Below, piece by piece: positions 25,622 to 34,193 of a stretch of DNA of 64,000 bases. The position numbers and the translations under genes are program-made. The stretch is from positions 2,294,001 to 2,358,000 of the forward strand of contig NZ_CP125640.1 of assembly GCF_030053155.1 (NCBI RefSeq). The letters are read 5' to 3'. How positions within the stretch are numbered: position 1 is the first letter of the stretch; the number at the start of each line of letters is the position of its first letter. Below the pieces are notes generated by a model. The model saw only the letters and a list, made by a program, of their open reading frames with translations. It was not told where the DNA came from and did no database searches. Source of the DNA: Rhizobium sp. BT03. GTDB taxonomy: Bacteria > Pseudomonadota > Alphaproteobacteria > Rhizobiales > Rhizobiaceae.

Positions 25622-26476
25622 TCAGCGAGTCAGTGCATCTGCCCCGCTATGCTCAACTTCTGCCCCGATCCGTTCAAAATGCTCGGAACCACTGCGCACG
25701 TGGCGCGGACTGACGCCGAACCGCTCTTTGAAACGCGCCGAAAATTGAGAGGGTGAATCGTAGCCGACCTCAAGCGCGACCTGCGCCATCGGCAGCGTCG
25801 TCGTATGAATGAGCCCCAGCGCCCGGTTCATTCTCGTATCACTCAGGATCTCGCTGAAGCCGGTATTCTCCGCGGCCAGCCTGCGCCTCAGTGTCGCTTC
25901 GCTCATGTTGAACGAACGCGCCGCATGCGCCAATGTCCAATCAAAGGCCGGATCGCTTTCGATCATCTGCCGCAGCCGATCCTCAAGCCGAGGACTCTGG
26001 CCTTCACCCAGCACCGCACCGCAGAGCGCAAACCAGGTGACGAGTTCCATCAGCCTGGCCTTGGCAATGGCGCCAGGAAGCCTCGCCAGGTTGCCGGGCT
26101 GACAGCAATAGTCAAACAATACGGCGGCTTCTTCCGGGAAGCTCGAGGTGCTTGCCGGAAGCGGCCGCGAGGGAACGGCGATTGGCCCCATCCTCGCATA
26201 GGCATCCTCGAACAACTGTCTCGGAACAGGAAGTGCTACGGTCTGATAGTTTCGCGGCGCCTTCGGAATGTTCTCCATCGTCAATGGCTGATAGTCGGGC
26301 AGCAAGCCGTATGCGCCGGCCTCAAGGCGCAAAGGCCTGTCATCCGCCATGATGATCTTAGTTCCCGATTGCACTTGGAACAAAATGGGGCTCGTATTGA
26401 CGAGACGATAAAAACAGGCTCGCCCACCCTGCCGGATCAAGGCCCTGGTCGGAACGGGAAAGACTTCGTCCAGCAT
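25622..26476 (-). CDS. AraC family transcriptional regulator
   Basis: The 284-residue protein has an N-terminal cupin-like sensing region (AraC_binding_2-like, with FYRLVNTSPILFQVQSG) and a C-terminal double HTH: WTLAHAARSFNMSEATLRRR and PMAQVALEVGYDSPSQFSAR followed by FKERFGVSPRHVR. It should bind DNA in response to an unknown ligand. The ATG at 26476 fits the family N-terminus and has GGAGAAG upstream; a GTG 63 bp earlier would add a low-complexity arginine-rich leader. The neighbouring PEBP gene is a likely target. Confidence 0.88.
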   Translation of the reverse strand: MLDEVFPVPTRALIRQGGRACFYRLVNTSPILFQVQSGTKIIMADDRPLRLEAGAYGLLPDYQPLTMENIPKAPRNYQTVALPVPRQLFEDAYARMGPIAVPSRPLPASTSSFPEEAAVLFDYCCQPGNLARLPGAIAKARLMELVTWFALCGAVLGEGQSPRLEDRLRQMIESDPAFDWTLAHAARSFNMSEATLRRRLAAENTGFSEILSDTRMNRALGLIHTTTLPMAQVALEVGYDSPSQFSARFKERFGVSPRHVRSGSEHFERIGAEVEHSGADALTR

Positions 26477-26579
26477 AGCTTCTCCAGCAAAAGGGCGCGC
26501 GCCTCGCCCGGATCGTGATCCTTGGGTATCGCGGCCCACCTGTCTATCTTATGTTCGTCTTCCAAACGGGACCAAACCG

Positions 26580-26855
26580 ATGACCCGCGCTGAAAACCTC
26601 ATTACCACCGTATCGACCAAAGGACAGGTCATACTTCCCAAAACCGTGTGCCAACGGCGGGAATGGAAGGCGGGAACTCGTCTCATTGTCGAGAAAACCC
26701 CGGACGGTGTGCTGCTAAGGCAAGCGCCCGCCTTCGCGCTGACGCAGGCAGACGACGTGTTCAGCACGCTTCCCTTCAATGGCGAGCCGAAAACCCTGGA
26801 AGAGATGGAAGCCGGCATCCTGGCCGAAGCCCGACGTTCCCATGATCGCGATTGA
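26580..26855 (+). CDS. AbrB/MazE/SpoVT-fold antitoxin, VapB-like, now orphaned
   Basis: The 91-residue protein has the swapped-hairpin AbrB DNA-binding start TTVSTKGQVILPKTVCQRRE and a helical tail KTLEEMEAGILAEARRSHDR that would bind a toxin. Such antitoxins repress their own operon and neutralise a partner PIN-domain RNase. Its 3' end overlaps the beginning of a vapC gene, of which only about 20 codons survive with a frameshift. It thus appears to be an antitoxin without a toxin. Confidence 0.87.
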   Translation: MTRAENLITTVSTKGQVILPKTVCQRREWKAGTRLIVEKTPDGVLLRQAPAFALTQADDVFSTLPFNGEPKTLEEMEAGILAEARRSHDRD

Positions 26856-26906
26856 TACGATCTCATCGCCCGATACCTGACAGACGATCACAGCCTTGAT
26901 CGCGCC
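26842..26906 (+). pseudogene. N-terminal remnant of a VapC-type PIN-domain toxin
   Basis: An ATG at 26842, overlapping the antitoxin's last codons, encodes MIAIDT, the PIN-domain start with its first catalytic aspartate. One base is then missing; restoring it gives RYLTDDHSLDRA from 26871 to 26906, exactly what follows in VapC proteins. The remaining 100 or so codons are gone: the 3' end of the convergent GlxA-type gene (stop at 26888) occupies the site. The toxin is inactive. Confidence 0.82.
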
Positions 26907-27886
26907 GTGCTCGGCGGGCTTTCATGCAAGCGGTTCCAGGCGCGGCGTAGCTGCCGCGCCGAGCCGAAGCCGGCGCGCATTGCGACCGCCTCCATGTCCA
27001 GCCGCGAACCGGCGAGCATCTCGCGGGCGAGCGCCACGCGCATACGATTGACGAAATCCGTGACGCTCATGCCTGTCTGTTCGTTGAACAGCCGCGAGAG
27101 GTTGCGCGGGCTGGCGCCGCTGAGGCGGGCAAGTGCTGCGACCGACCAGTCCTGAGTCGGATCGGCCACCACTGCGTCCTGCGCACGATGAATGACCGGA
27201 TGGATATGGTTTCGGCCTTCAAGCCAGGGTGAAAGCTGCGGGTCCGAGCCGCCGCGCCTGAGATAGACGACGAGGTATCGCGCCACCGCGACAGCGCAAG
27301 CGTGGCCCGCCGCTTCGGCGACGATATGCAACATGAGGTCGATGCCGGCGGTGATGCCGGCGCTCGTCAGGCGCTCTCCGTCCTCGACATAAAGCCGATT
27401 CTCCCGGACACGCGCCGTGGGCGCGAGCCTGATCAGATCTTCCATGCAGCCGTGATGAGTGGTGCAGTCGCAATCGTCGAGCATTCCCGCCTCGGCGGCG
27501 AGCAATGCGCCCGAACAGATCGAGGCCAGGCGAATTCCCGGACGAATGGCACGTCTCAGCCATTCGACGATGGCAGCCTCATCGGCGCATTCCCGTTCGC
27601 TATGCTCGAGGCCGTTTTCCATCGGGGCGTCGGCGCTGCCGGCAATGACGACAAGCGCGCCATCCGGCAATCGCTCCGGCAGCGGAGCAACGCCGGTAAC
27701 GGCAAGAGCTATCGAGCTGCCGACCGTCGACGACGGACCGATATAGGTGACGGTAAAGCGCACCCTGTTCTGTTCGAGGTTGGCCTTACGCAGCACCTCG
27801 ATCGGGCCGGCCACGTCGAGCAGCAGAACGCGCGGCGGGACGACGACGAAAACCGGGATATCGAGGGGCTGCGCAGGGTCGGTCAT
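26888..27886 (-). CDS. GlxA family AraC-type transcriptional regulator
   Basis: The 332-residue protein has an N-terminal DJ-1/PfpI amidotransferase-like domain (VFVVVPPRVLLLDVAGPIEV, ALVVIAGS, IRLASICSGALLAAEAGML with the cysteine elbow, TTHHGCMEDL) and a C-terminal AraC double HTH (SVAALARLSGASPRNLSRLF; EAVAMRAGFGSARQLRRAW). The start at 27886 overlaps the stop of the isochorismatase gene as ATGA, so the two are co-translated and the regulator probably controls that operon. Confidence 0.9.
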   Translation of the reverse strand: MTDPAQPLDIPVFVVVPPRVLLLDVAGPIEVLRKANLEQNRVRFTVTYIGPSSTVGSSIALAVTGVAPLPERLPDGALVVIAGSADAPMENGLEHSERECADEAAIVEWLRRAIRPGIRLASICSGALLAAEAGMLDDCDCTTHHGCMEDLIRLAPTARVRENRLYVEDGERLTSAGITAGIDLMLHIVAEAAGHACAVAVARYLVVYLRRGGSDPQLSPWLEGRNHIHPVIHRAQDAVVADPTQDWSVAALARLSGASPRNLSRLFNEQTGMSVTDFVNRMRVALAREMLAGSRLDMEAVAMRAGFGSARQLRRAWNRLHESPPSTARSRL

Positions 27887-28449
27887 GCGGCGAGCAGCTC
27901 CCCACGGCCTGTCAGTGCCTGTTCGACGGTCGCGATCCGCGCGAAGCGACCGGAGAGAACAAGTTCGGTTCGGTCCCGGATTTCCCTGGCGCTCCAGCTG
28001 CGTCCGATACCGTCGGTCATCGGGAATGTCAGGGTCGCTTCGCCGACATAATCGACCTGATAGCCGAGATCCGAGGCGTGACGCGTCGTGGTCTCGCAGC
28101 ATTGTTCGGTGCGGATGCCGGAGACGAGGAGACGGCGGACGCCATTCTCGGTCAGCCACACGTCGAGCCCCGAACCGACGAGAGCGCTATGGCGGCTCTT
28201 CCTGAAGGTCGCCTTCGGGGCGATCCGGAGTGGGGCAAGCGTTCTGACGAGCCCGGAGCTTTCGGAGAACGGCCCGTTTCCATCGACATGAAAGATCTGA
28301 ATGACAGTTATGCCGCGGGCTTCCGCGCCGTCGATCAAAGCCTGCTGGCGATCGATATAGGCGGAGGCGAGGTCTTCATCCCAATAATCACGGTGCCTGA
28401 AGGATTCCTGGGCATCGATGACGAGAAGAACGGTATCATGATCGGACAT
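27883..28449 (-). CDS. Isochorismatase family cysteine hydrolase
   Basis: The 188-residue protein has the family triad pattern: aspartate in VLLVIDAQESF (residue 12), lysine in FRKSRHSAL and the nucleophilic cysteine in GIRTEQCCETTTRHASDLGY (about residue 117). Family members hydrolyse amides, ureido compounds or isochorismate; which applies here is unknown. It is the first gene of a two-gene operon with the GlxA-type regulator. Confidence 0.88.
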   Translation of the reverse strand: MSDHDTVLLVIDAQESFRHRDYWDEDLASAYIDRQQALIDGAEARGITVIQIFHVDGNGPFSESSGLVRTLAPLRIAPKATFRKSRHSALVGSGLDVWLTENGVRRLLVSGIRTEQCCETTTRHASDLGYQVDYVGEATLTFPMTDGIGRSWSAREIRDRTELVLSGRFARIATVEQALTGRGELLAA

Positions 28450-28569
28450 TTTTTGCTCCTTCGAGATTGATCATGACGCCATACTCCGCGATTTGAAAGC
28501 GGAGCGAAATGCACGCCGCGGACAAAGAGCGGACAATTCACGCCAATAGCTGCTTTCAGCGGCAGGCGA

Positions 28570-29466
28570 CTAACGCCTGCCGGAGGCGCGGATATGGTCC
28601 ACCAGCGCCCGCAGCTTCAGCGGCTGCCGCTGACGCCTGGGAAAATAGAGATAAAAGCCCGGAAAGGGCGGACAGAAATCTTCGAGCAGCGGCACAAGGT
28701 CACCTCGTTCGAGATAGGGCTGAAAGGTTTCCACCATGCCGAAGGTGATGCCGGCGCCGGCGCAGGCCATGTGGATCATCATGCCCATGTCGTTGGTCGT
28801 GACGGCGGGATCGACGGAGACGTCGAAATCGCGATCATTCTCGGTGAATTCCCAGCGATAGGGCGCGGTATCCGGGCGCGGCCGCCAGCCGATGCAGGTA
28901 TGGTCCTGGAGTTCGCTTGGATGGCGGGGACGGCTGCGGCGCTCGAGGTAGGCGGGGGATGCGGCGGCGCATTGCCGCTGCGGCTCGGAGACGGAGATCG
29001 CGATCATATCCTGCTCGATGACTTCCCCGAGCCGGACACCGGCGTCGAAGCCCGCCTCGACGATATCGAATTCGTCATCGGTGACGGTGATATCGAGTTT
29101 GATCTCAGGACAGGCCTCGATGAAGCCGGCCAACAAGGTGCCGGATAGAAAATTCTCGGCGATCGAGGAAACGGTGATCCTGAGCAGGCCGCTCGGGCGC
29201 GCCTGCATGTCCCGCACCGTCTGCATCGCATCCCTGACCTGCCGCACCGATGGGCGAACCGCGTCGAAGAAGACTTCGCCGGCTTCGGTCAGGCTGACGC
29301 TGCGTGTCGTGCGCTGGACGAGCGCGGCGCCAAGGCGATCCTCCAGGCGCTGCAAGGCCTGGCTGACGGCGGAACGGGTGACGCCGAGCCGCTCGCCGGC
29401 AAGACGAAAGTTGCGCGCCTCCGCCACCGCGAGAAAGACCGAAATGCCTTCGAGATCATCGCTCAT
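28570..29466 (-). CDS. LysR family transcriptional regulator
   Basis: The 298-residue protein has the standard LysR N-terminal winged HTH (FLAVAEARNFRLAGERLGVT then SAVSQALQRLEDRLG) and a C-terminal periplasmic-binding-like effector domain starting LLRITVSSIAENFLSG. It belongs to the group common next to SDR and aldo-keto reductase genes. It is divergent from the Atu4866-domain gene and the two SDR genes, and an exact palindrome overlaps its start codon, fitting negative autoregulation and activation of the divergent operon. Confidence 0.93.
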   Translation of the reverse strand: MSDDLEGISVFLAVAEARNFRLAGERLGVTRSAVSQALQRLEDRLGAALVQRTTRSVSLTEAGEVFFDAVRPSVRQVRDAMQTVRDMQARPSGLLRITVSSIAENFLSGTLLAGFIEACPEIKLDITVTDDEFDIVEAGFDAGVRLGEVIEQDMIAISVSEPQRQCAAASPAYLERRSRPRHPSELQDHTCIGWRPRPDTAPYRWEFTENDRDFDVSVDPAVTTNDMGMMIHMACAGAGITFGMVETFQPYLERGDLVPLLEDFCPPFPGFYLYFPRRQRQPLKLRALVDHIRASGRR

Positions 29467-29486
29467 TGGTTAGTATTTCTAACCAA
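29466..29486. promoter_or_regulatory. LysR-type operator palindrome
   Basis: TTGGTTAG (29466-29473) and CTAACCAA (29479-29486) are exact complements with a five-base spacer, containing the T-N11-A core of LysR boxes. It overlaps the LysR start codon and lies just over 100 bp before the Atu4866-domain gene. Confidence 0.75.
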
Positions 29487-29592
29487 GGCATCCTGCATTG
29501 GCAACTTAATCACGTCGACCAAGGAGACTATCTTCCTCTCGAGGCCAGGCAAGGCAGGGCTCATGGACAGGCCTCTTTCGAAGGGAAGACCG

Positions 29593-29967
29593 ATGCGAAA
29601 TATTTCGGCGAGACCTGTTCTGCATATTTTCGCCGCAACCACCTTGGCCGGCACGGCGATCGGCTCGTCAGCCGCGGATGCCGTCCGCGACCGGCAATCC
29701 GTGCGTCAACAAACAAGCGAGAACATCATGCAGCACCATCCTTATGTCGGCATGTGGGTCACGGATGACGGCCGTGTGCGCCACGGACTTCTGGCCAACG
29801 GCCGTTACGACGAAGCCCGCGGCAGCCGGGAAAGCGCCTATCGCGGCCGCTACGAAGTCACCGGAAGCCATATCGAATACTGGGACGACACCGGCTTCAC
29901 CGCCGACGGCGATTTTGTCGACGGCGATACTCTCCATCATGGCGGTATGGTGCTTCGCCGCAAATAA
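29593..29967 (+). CDS. Atu4866 domain-containing protein with signal-like N-terminus
   Basis: The 124-residue protein starts with a hydrophobic segment (VLHIFAATTLAGTAIGSSAA) that may direct export. The C-terminal 75 residues match the Atu4866 domain: HPYVGMWVTDDGRVRHGLL, NGRYDEARGSRESAYRGRY, YWDDTGFTADGDF and GGMVLRRK, a small all-beta module of unknown role. The ATG at 29593 has AAGGGAAG six bases upstream; 29563 is a possible longer start. It is divergent from the LysR gene and 40 bp before an SDR gene, a grouping that suggests a LysR-controlled response to a small electrophile. Confidence 0.82.
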   Translation: MRNISARPVLHIFAATTLAGTAIGSSAADAVRDRQSVRQQTSENIMQHHPYVGMWVTDDGRVRHGLLANGRYDEARGSRESAYRGRYEVTGSHIEYWDDTGFTADGDFVDGDTLHHGGMVLRRK

Positions 29968-30006
29968 CCCATCACTCGGGATAAGGGCCGTTTCCGGCCG
30001 GAAAGG

Positions 30007-30858
30007 ATGACGATCATGTCTTCCACCACACCCATCTGGTTCATAACAGGCGCTTCGTCCGGCCTCGGCCGGGCGCTTGCCGAAGCGGTTCTCGCCCGTG
30101 GCCGGCGCGCCGCCATAACCGCGCGCAGACCCGAGGCCTTGAGCGATCTCACGGCAGAGCATGGAAACCGCGCACTTGCTCTCGCACTCGATGTGACGGA
30201 CAGCCGCTCCGTCGCCCGCGCGGTTCATGATGCCGAGGCGCATTTCGGGGCGATCGACGTGCTCGTCAACAATGCCGGCTACGGCTACCTCGCGGCGATC
30301 GAAGAGGGCGAGGATGCCGAGATTCGCGCCCAGTTCGAGACCAACGTCTTTGGCTTGATAGATGTTACCAGGCAGGTTCTGCCGGGCATGCGGGCACGCC
30401 GGCGGGGTCACATCTTCAACGTCTCCTCGCTCGGCGGGCTCGTCGCCTTCGCGGCCACCGGTTATTACCACGCCACCAAATTCGCGGTCGAAGCCCTGTC
30501 GGAATCGCTTTCCCATGAGGTCAAGCCATTCGGCATCGATGTGACGATCCTCGAGCCCGGCGCCTTCCGCACGGACTGGGCCGGCCGATCGATGGTCGAA
30601 TCCAGGACTGTTATCGACGACTATGCCGAGACATCGGGCAAGCGGCGCCAGGCCACCCGTTCGGTCTCCGGCAAACAGCCGGGCGATCCGGCGCGTGCCG
30701 CAGTCGCGATCATATCGGCATTCGAGGCGGAGGAGCCGCCGCTGCGGCTGCTCCTCGGCGCACCCGCCCTGAAGATCGCCCGCGAGCGGCTCGATGCGCT
30801 GCGGGCAAATTTCGACGCCTGGGCGGAGACGACGCTGAGCGCCGATTTCCCCAGTTGA
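30007..30858 (+). CDS. Classical short-chain dehydrogenase/reductase (SDR)
   Basis: The 283-residue protein has the NAD(P)-binding motif FITGASSGLGRALAEAV, then NNAGYGYL, NVSSLGG and the catalytic YYHATK. The arginine after the first strand (TARRPEAL) suggests NADPH preference. The length and the C-terminal extension place it with the oxidoreductases related to the DltE/YdfG-like group; the substrate is unknown. It sits between the Atu4866-domain gene and a second SDR on the same strand. Confidence 0.9.
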   Translation: MTIMSSTTPIWFITGASSGLGRALAEAVLARGRRAAITARRPEALSDLTAEHGNRALALALDVTDSRSVARAVHDAEAHFGAIDVLVNNAGYGYLAAIEEGEDAEIRAQFETNVFGLIDVTRQVLPGMRARRRGHIFNVSSLGGLVAFAATGYYHATKFAVEALSESLSHEVKPFGIDVTILEPGAFRTDWAGRSMVESRTVIDDYAETSGKRRQATRSVSGKQPGDPARAAVAIISAFEAEEPPLRLLLGAPALKIARERLDALRANFDAWAETTLSADFPS

Positions 30859-30899
30859 TCGCACACCCGAGGAAACCTCAGCCTGAAAAGGAGCTTGAA

Positions 30900-31634
30900 A
30901 TGTCTGGTATCGAAGGAAAAGTCATTGCCATCACCGGCGCCAGCAGCGGCATCGGAGAGGCTGCGGCAAGGGTGCTGGCTGCCGCGGGCGCCCATATCGT
31001 GATCGGCGCACGCCGCAGCGAGCGGCTGCAGGCGCTTGCCGGCGAAATCGAAGCCAGGGGCGGCAGCGTGCGCCTGAGAAAACTTGACGTCACCGACCGT
31101 TCCGAAGTTGAGGCCTTTGCAGGTTTTGCGAGATCGGAATTCGGCCGCCTGGACGTCATCGTCAACAATGCAGGCGTCATGCCGCTCTCGCCGCTCGAGG
31201 CCCTCAAGGTGGACGAATGGGACCGGATGGTCGATGTCAACATCAAGGGCGTGCTCTACGGCATCGCCGCAGCGCTGCCGATCATGAAGGCGCAGGGATC
31301 GGGGCAGATCATCAACCTGTGTTCGATCGGCGGTCACAGCGTCTCGCCAACGGCCGCCGTCTATTGCGCCACGAAATTCGCAGTCCGGGCGATTTCGGAC
31401 GGGCTGCGGCAGGAGACCGATCGCATCCGCGTGACCGTCATTTCTCCCGGCACGACGACATCGGAACTGGCCGACACGATCACCGATGCGACCGCACGCG
31501 ACGCCATGAAAGCTTTCAGGGCGGTGACGATCAGCCCCGAGGCCGTCGCCAAGTCGATCCTCTATGCCGTCAGCCAGCCTGACGACGTCGATGTCAGCGA
31601 GATCATCATCCGGCCAACGGCCAGCCCGCATTGA
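30900..31634 (+). CDS. Classical SDR family oxidoreductase
   Basis: The 244-residue protein carries AITGASSGIGEAAARVL, the NADP-type GARRSERL, NNAGVMPLSPL, NLCSIGG and catalytic YCATK. It resembles the common serine/3-hydroxy-acid dehydrogenase-like SDRs of proteobacteria. The start at 30900 has AAGGAG seven bases upstream. It is the last gene of the LysR-divergent set and convergent with ogt. Confidence 0.9.
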   Translation: MSGIEGKVIAITGASSGIGEAAARVLAAAGAHIVIGARRSERLQALAGEIEARGGSVRLRKLDVTDRSEVEAFAGFARSEFGRLDVIVNNAGVMPLSPLEALKVDEWDRMVDVNIKGVLYGIAAALPIMKAQGSGQIINLCSIGGHSVSPTAAVYCATKFAVRAISDGLRQETDRIRVTVISPGTTTSELADTITDATARDAMKAFRAVTISPEAVAKSILYAVSQPDDVDVSEIIIRPTASPH

Positions 31635-31647
31635 GTTGCCGTCACGC

Positions 31648-32211
31648 CTAAAAGCCCAGCGACTGCTGGGCGGGCGGCGGCGGGGCGAGGTTGACGCCTT
31701 CGAGCTCCAGCATGCGGGTCTTCGACGACGAGCCGCCGGGAGCGGAGAAGCCGCCGATCTTGCCGCCAGCCGCCAGCACCCGGTGGCAGGGAATGATCAG
31801 TGCGACAGGGTTCTTCGCCATCGCCTGGCCGACATCGCGGGCGGCTTCCGGCCCGGCGCCAAGCTCCTTCGCCAGCGCGCCGTAGGTGGTCGTGCGGCCC
31901 CAGCCGACACGCCGTGCCGCCGCGTAAATATCCCTGAAGAAGGCATCCTGCCCGGCAAGATCGAGTTCGACGCCGGAAAAGTCCGTTTCCTCACCCTGGA
32001 AATAGCGCTTCACGGCGGCGACCGTTTCGAGCACATCAGGTGCCGGCGCGCCGGGTTCGGCCTCCGGCAGGCGTCGCAGCAGCAGGCGTTCGGTCGCTTC
32101 CGCTGACTTCGTCGGCAGCTGGAAACGGGTGATGCCGGCGTCGCTCCAGGCGATGCCGCAGAAACCGCCCGCGGTTTCGAAGATGTGATAGTGATGGATC
32201 GTCTCGGCCAT
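31648..32211 (-). CDS. ogt: Methylated-DNA-[protein]-cysteine S-methyltransferase
   Basis: Ogt removes methyl groups from O6-methylguanine in DNA by irreversible transfer to a cysteine. The active-site motif IPCHRVLAAGGKIGGFS is near residue 140, and the HTH-like DNA-binding segment RVGWGRTTTYGALAKELG precedes it. There is no Ada-type N-terminal domain, so this is the constitutive single-domain type. The ATG at 32211 was preferred over an upstream in-frame ATG at 32286 because it fits the family length (187 residues). Confidence 0.92.
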   Translation of the reverse strand: MAETIHHYHIFETAGGFCGIAWSDAGITRFQLPTKSAEATERLLLRRLPEAEPGAPAPDVLETVAAVKRYFQGEETDFSGVELDLAGQDAFFRDIYAAARRVGWGRTTTYGALAKELGAGPEAARDVGQAMAKNPVALIIPCHRVLAAGGKIGGFSAPGGSSSKTRMLELEGVNLAPPPPAQQSLGF

Positions 32212-32378
32212 GACACAGCCTCCGCGTTGTCGATTACCACCAAAATCGTACGGGACCGCCGCCGTTTCAACCCGATTCTTGCGCATCTCGTTCTTTTTTT
32301 GTTCTTGATATTCTCCCTTGCCGGCGTATCTTTCACCCGTTTTGGGAGCGCGAGGCGGTCATGACGACCTGACAGGCC

Positions 32379-32953
32379 ATGGACCAGATTTCCTTCGATT
32401 TCGACCATGGTCAAAATCGGCGCGGGCGGGCGGGTGAAAGCCGGAACGGCGGCCACAGGCTTTTCTTTGCGCTCCGCCCGGCTACGACCGTCGAACGGCA
32501 AGCGGCTTCGATCGCCGATGACTATGGCAAGACCTTCTGCCTTTCCGCAACGCCGCGGCTGACGACCCTGCATGTGAGCGTTATCGGCATCGGCGACTAT
32601 GACGTGTTGCCGGAGGACGTGATCTTTGCGGCCCGGCAGGCCGGCGCCACAGGATCATGAGCTTCAAGCGGGAAGGCAAGGTGCGGCCTCTAGTGCTCTG
32701 CAGCAAAGGCGGGTCGATGCCGCTCATGCGCCTGCATGTCCAGTTGGGCGTCGGCATGCACAATACCGGCTTGCATCACAATATCGATCGCAATTTCACG
32801 CCGCATATGACGCTGCTCTATGACCGCAAAGCGGTGCCGCCGACGAGCCTCGACCAACCGGTTTCATGGACGGCGCGGGAATTCCTGCTGATCCACAGCC
32901 TTCTCGGCAAGAGCGAACACCACATCATCGATCGCTGGCCGCTGCTCGGCTGA
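32379..32953 (+). pseudogene. 2'-5' RNA ligase (ThpR/LigT) family gene disrupted by an out-of-frame deletion
   Basis: The first part (32379-32660) encodes HRLFFALRPATTVERQAASI and the first H-x-S/T motif as TLHVSVIGIGDYD. It then stops. The second part, in another frame (to 32953), resumes with RIMSFKREGKVRPLVL and holds the second motif FTPHMTLLYD. About ten residues usually found between AARQAGAT and RIMSF are missing, so the lesion is a deletion, not just a base slip. The two halves meet at an ATGA overlap at 32657, so two fragments could be made, but a functional phosphoesterase is doubtful. Confidence 0.8.
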
Positions 32954-33045
32954 GGGCACCGTGCCCGGTGAGGCTTGCGCTTGCCGGACATCCGCGCATA
33001 AAGCTGGAGGAACCGTTCGGATGGCAAATGCGGAGCGACGACAGC

Positions 33046-34104
33046 ATGGATGTTTCAGAGATCCTCATCCCCGGCGATACGCCGGGAACGGAGTGGCGGC
33101 TGCCGGTGCTGCATTTTGCCGGCCGCGATCCGAAAGCGCCGACGATCTATATCCAGGCGGCACTGCATGCCGGCGAACTGCCGGGAACGGCGCTCCTGCA
33201 TTTCCTCTGCGAGCGGCTGCGGCAGGCGGAAAGCGAAGGCGGGATCGCTGGCGACATCACCATCGTGCCGCAGGCCAATCCGATCGGGGCGGCGCAGTCG
33301 CATTTCGGTGATTTGCAGGGCCGTTTCGACCTCGGCTCCCGCACCAATTTCAACCGGGATTTTCCGCTGATCTCCCTTGCCGATCGAGCAACGCTGATCG
33401 AAGAACTCGACGATTACCCGGCTACCGACAGACTGAAGCGGCAACTCCTGCATATGGCGCTCGGCGCCGATCTCGTCCTCGACCTGCATTGCGACGACGA
33501 ATCCCTGCAATATGCCTATATCGACGAGGCTTTCTGGCCTGAAGCGGCCGATCTTGCCGGCGCGCTCGACATGCAGGCCGTGCTGCTTTCGGATGGCGAA
33601 AGCTCGGCCTTCGAAGAGGCCGTCGGCTTTGCCTGGAAATACGAGGTTCCCGGCGAGCGCCGGTCCCGGCTGCCGGGCAGGCTTTCCGTCACCGTCGAGC
33701 TGCGCGGCAAGCGCGACGTCGATCCGCTGCTGGCGAAGCAGGATGCCGACGGGCTCTGGCGTTTCCTTGCGGCGCGCGGGATCGTCAGCGGCGGGACGAC
33801 GCCGACGGCATTTTCCGGTCCCGCCGTGCCGCTCGACAATGTCGAGATCCTCAGGGCGCCCGAAGGCGGGGCGGTGCTTTTCCATCGCAAGATCGGCGAC
33901 AGGGTTGCTGAGGGCGAGCTTCTGGCGACGATCGTCACCCGGCCGGGGCAGCCGGGCGGCAGCCTCGACCTGCATGCGCCGCAGGATGGGCTGATCCTGA
34001 CCCGGACATCCGACCGGCTGGTGCGGCGGCGCGGCGATCTGATGAAGATCGCCTGCGGCGGTCCCAGCAACGCCTCCCGCAAGGCCGGCGCACTGGAGAA
34101 TTGA
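33046..34104 (+). CDS. Succinylglutamate desuccinylase/aspartoacylase family deacylase
   Basis: The 352-residue protein has the M14-type zinc site: H and E in IQAALHAGELPGTALLH and the later histidine in DLVLDLHCDDESL, with NPIGAAQSHFGDLQGRFDLG and NFNRDFP between. The C-terminal domain holds a lipoyl-like beta barrel (GGAVLFHRKIGDRVAEGELL). Members cleave N-acyl amino acids or related amides, including ectoine-pathway intermediates; the substrate is not clear. I chose 33046 on ribosome-site spacing; the in-frame ATG at 33028 is possible. Confidence 0.85.
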   Translation: MDVSEILIPGDTPGTEWRLPVLHFAGRDPKAPTIYIQAALHAGELPGTALLHFLCERLRQAESEGGIAGDITIVPQANPIGAAQSHFGDLQGRFDLGSRTNFNRDFPLISLADRATLIEELDDYPATDRLKRQLLHMALGADLVLDLHCDDESLQYAYIDEAFWPEAADLAGALDMQAVLLSDGESSAFEEAVGFAWKYEVPGERRSRLPGRLSVTVELRGKRDVDPLLAKQDADGLWRFLAARGIVSGGTTPTAFSGPAVPLDNVEILRAPEGGAVLFHRKIGDRVAEGELLATIVTRPGQPGGSLDLHAPQDGLILTRTSDRLVRRRGDLMKIACGGPSNASRKAGALEN

Positions 34105-34193
34105 GCAGGCGCTGCCGGGGATAAATGCCGCACGGCGTTTGCGCCGCCCTTTGCGCATGTTATCCCGCTGTCATCACAGGGAGATCGATCGGC

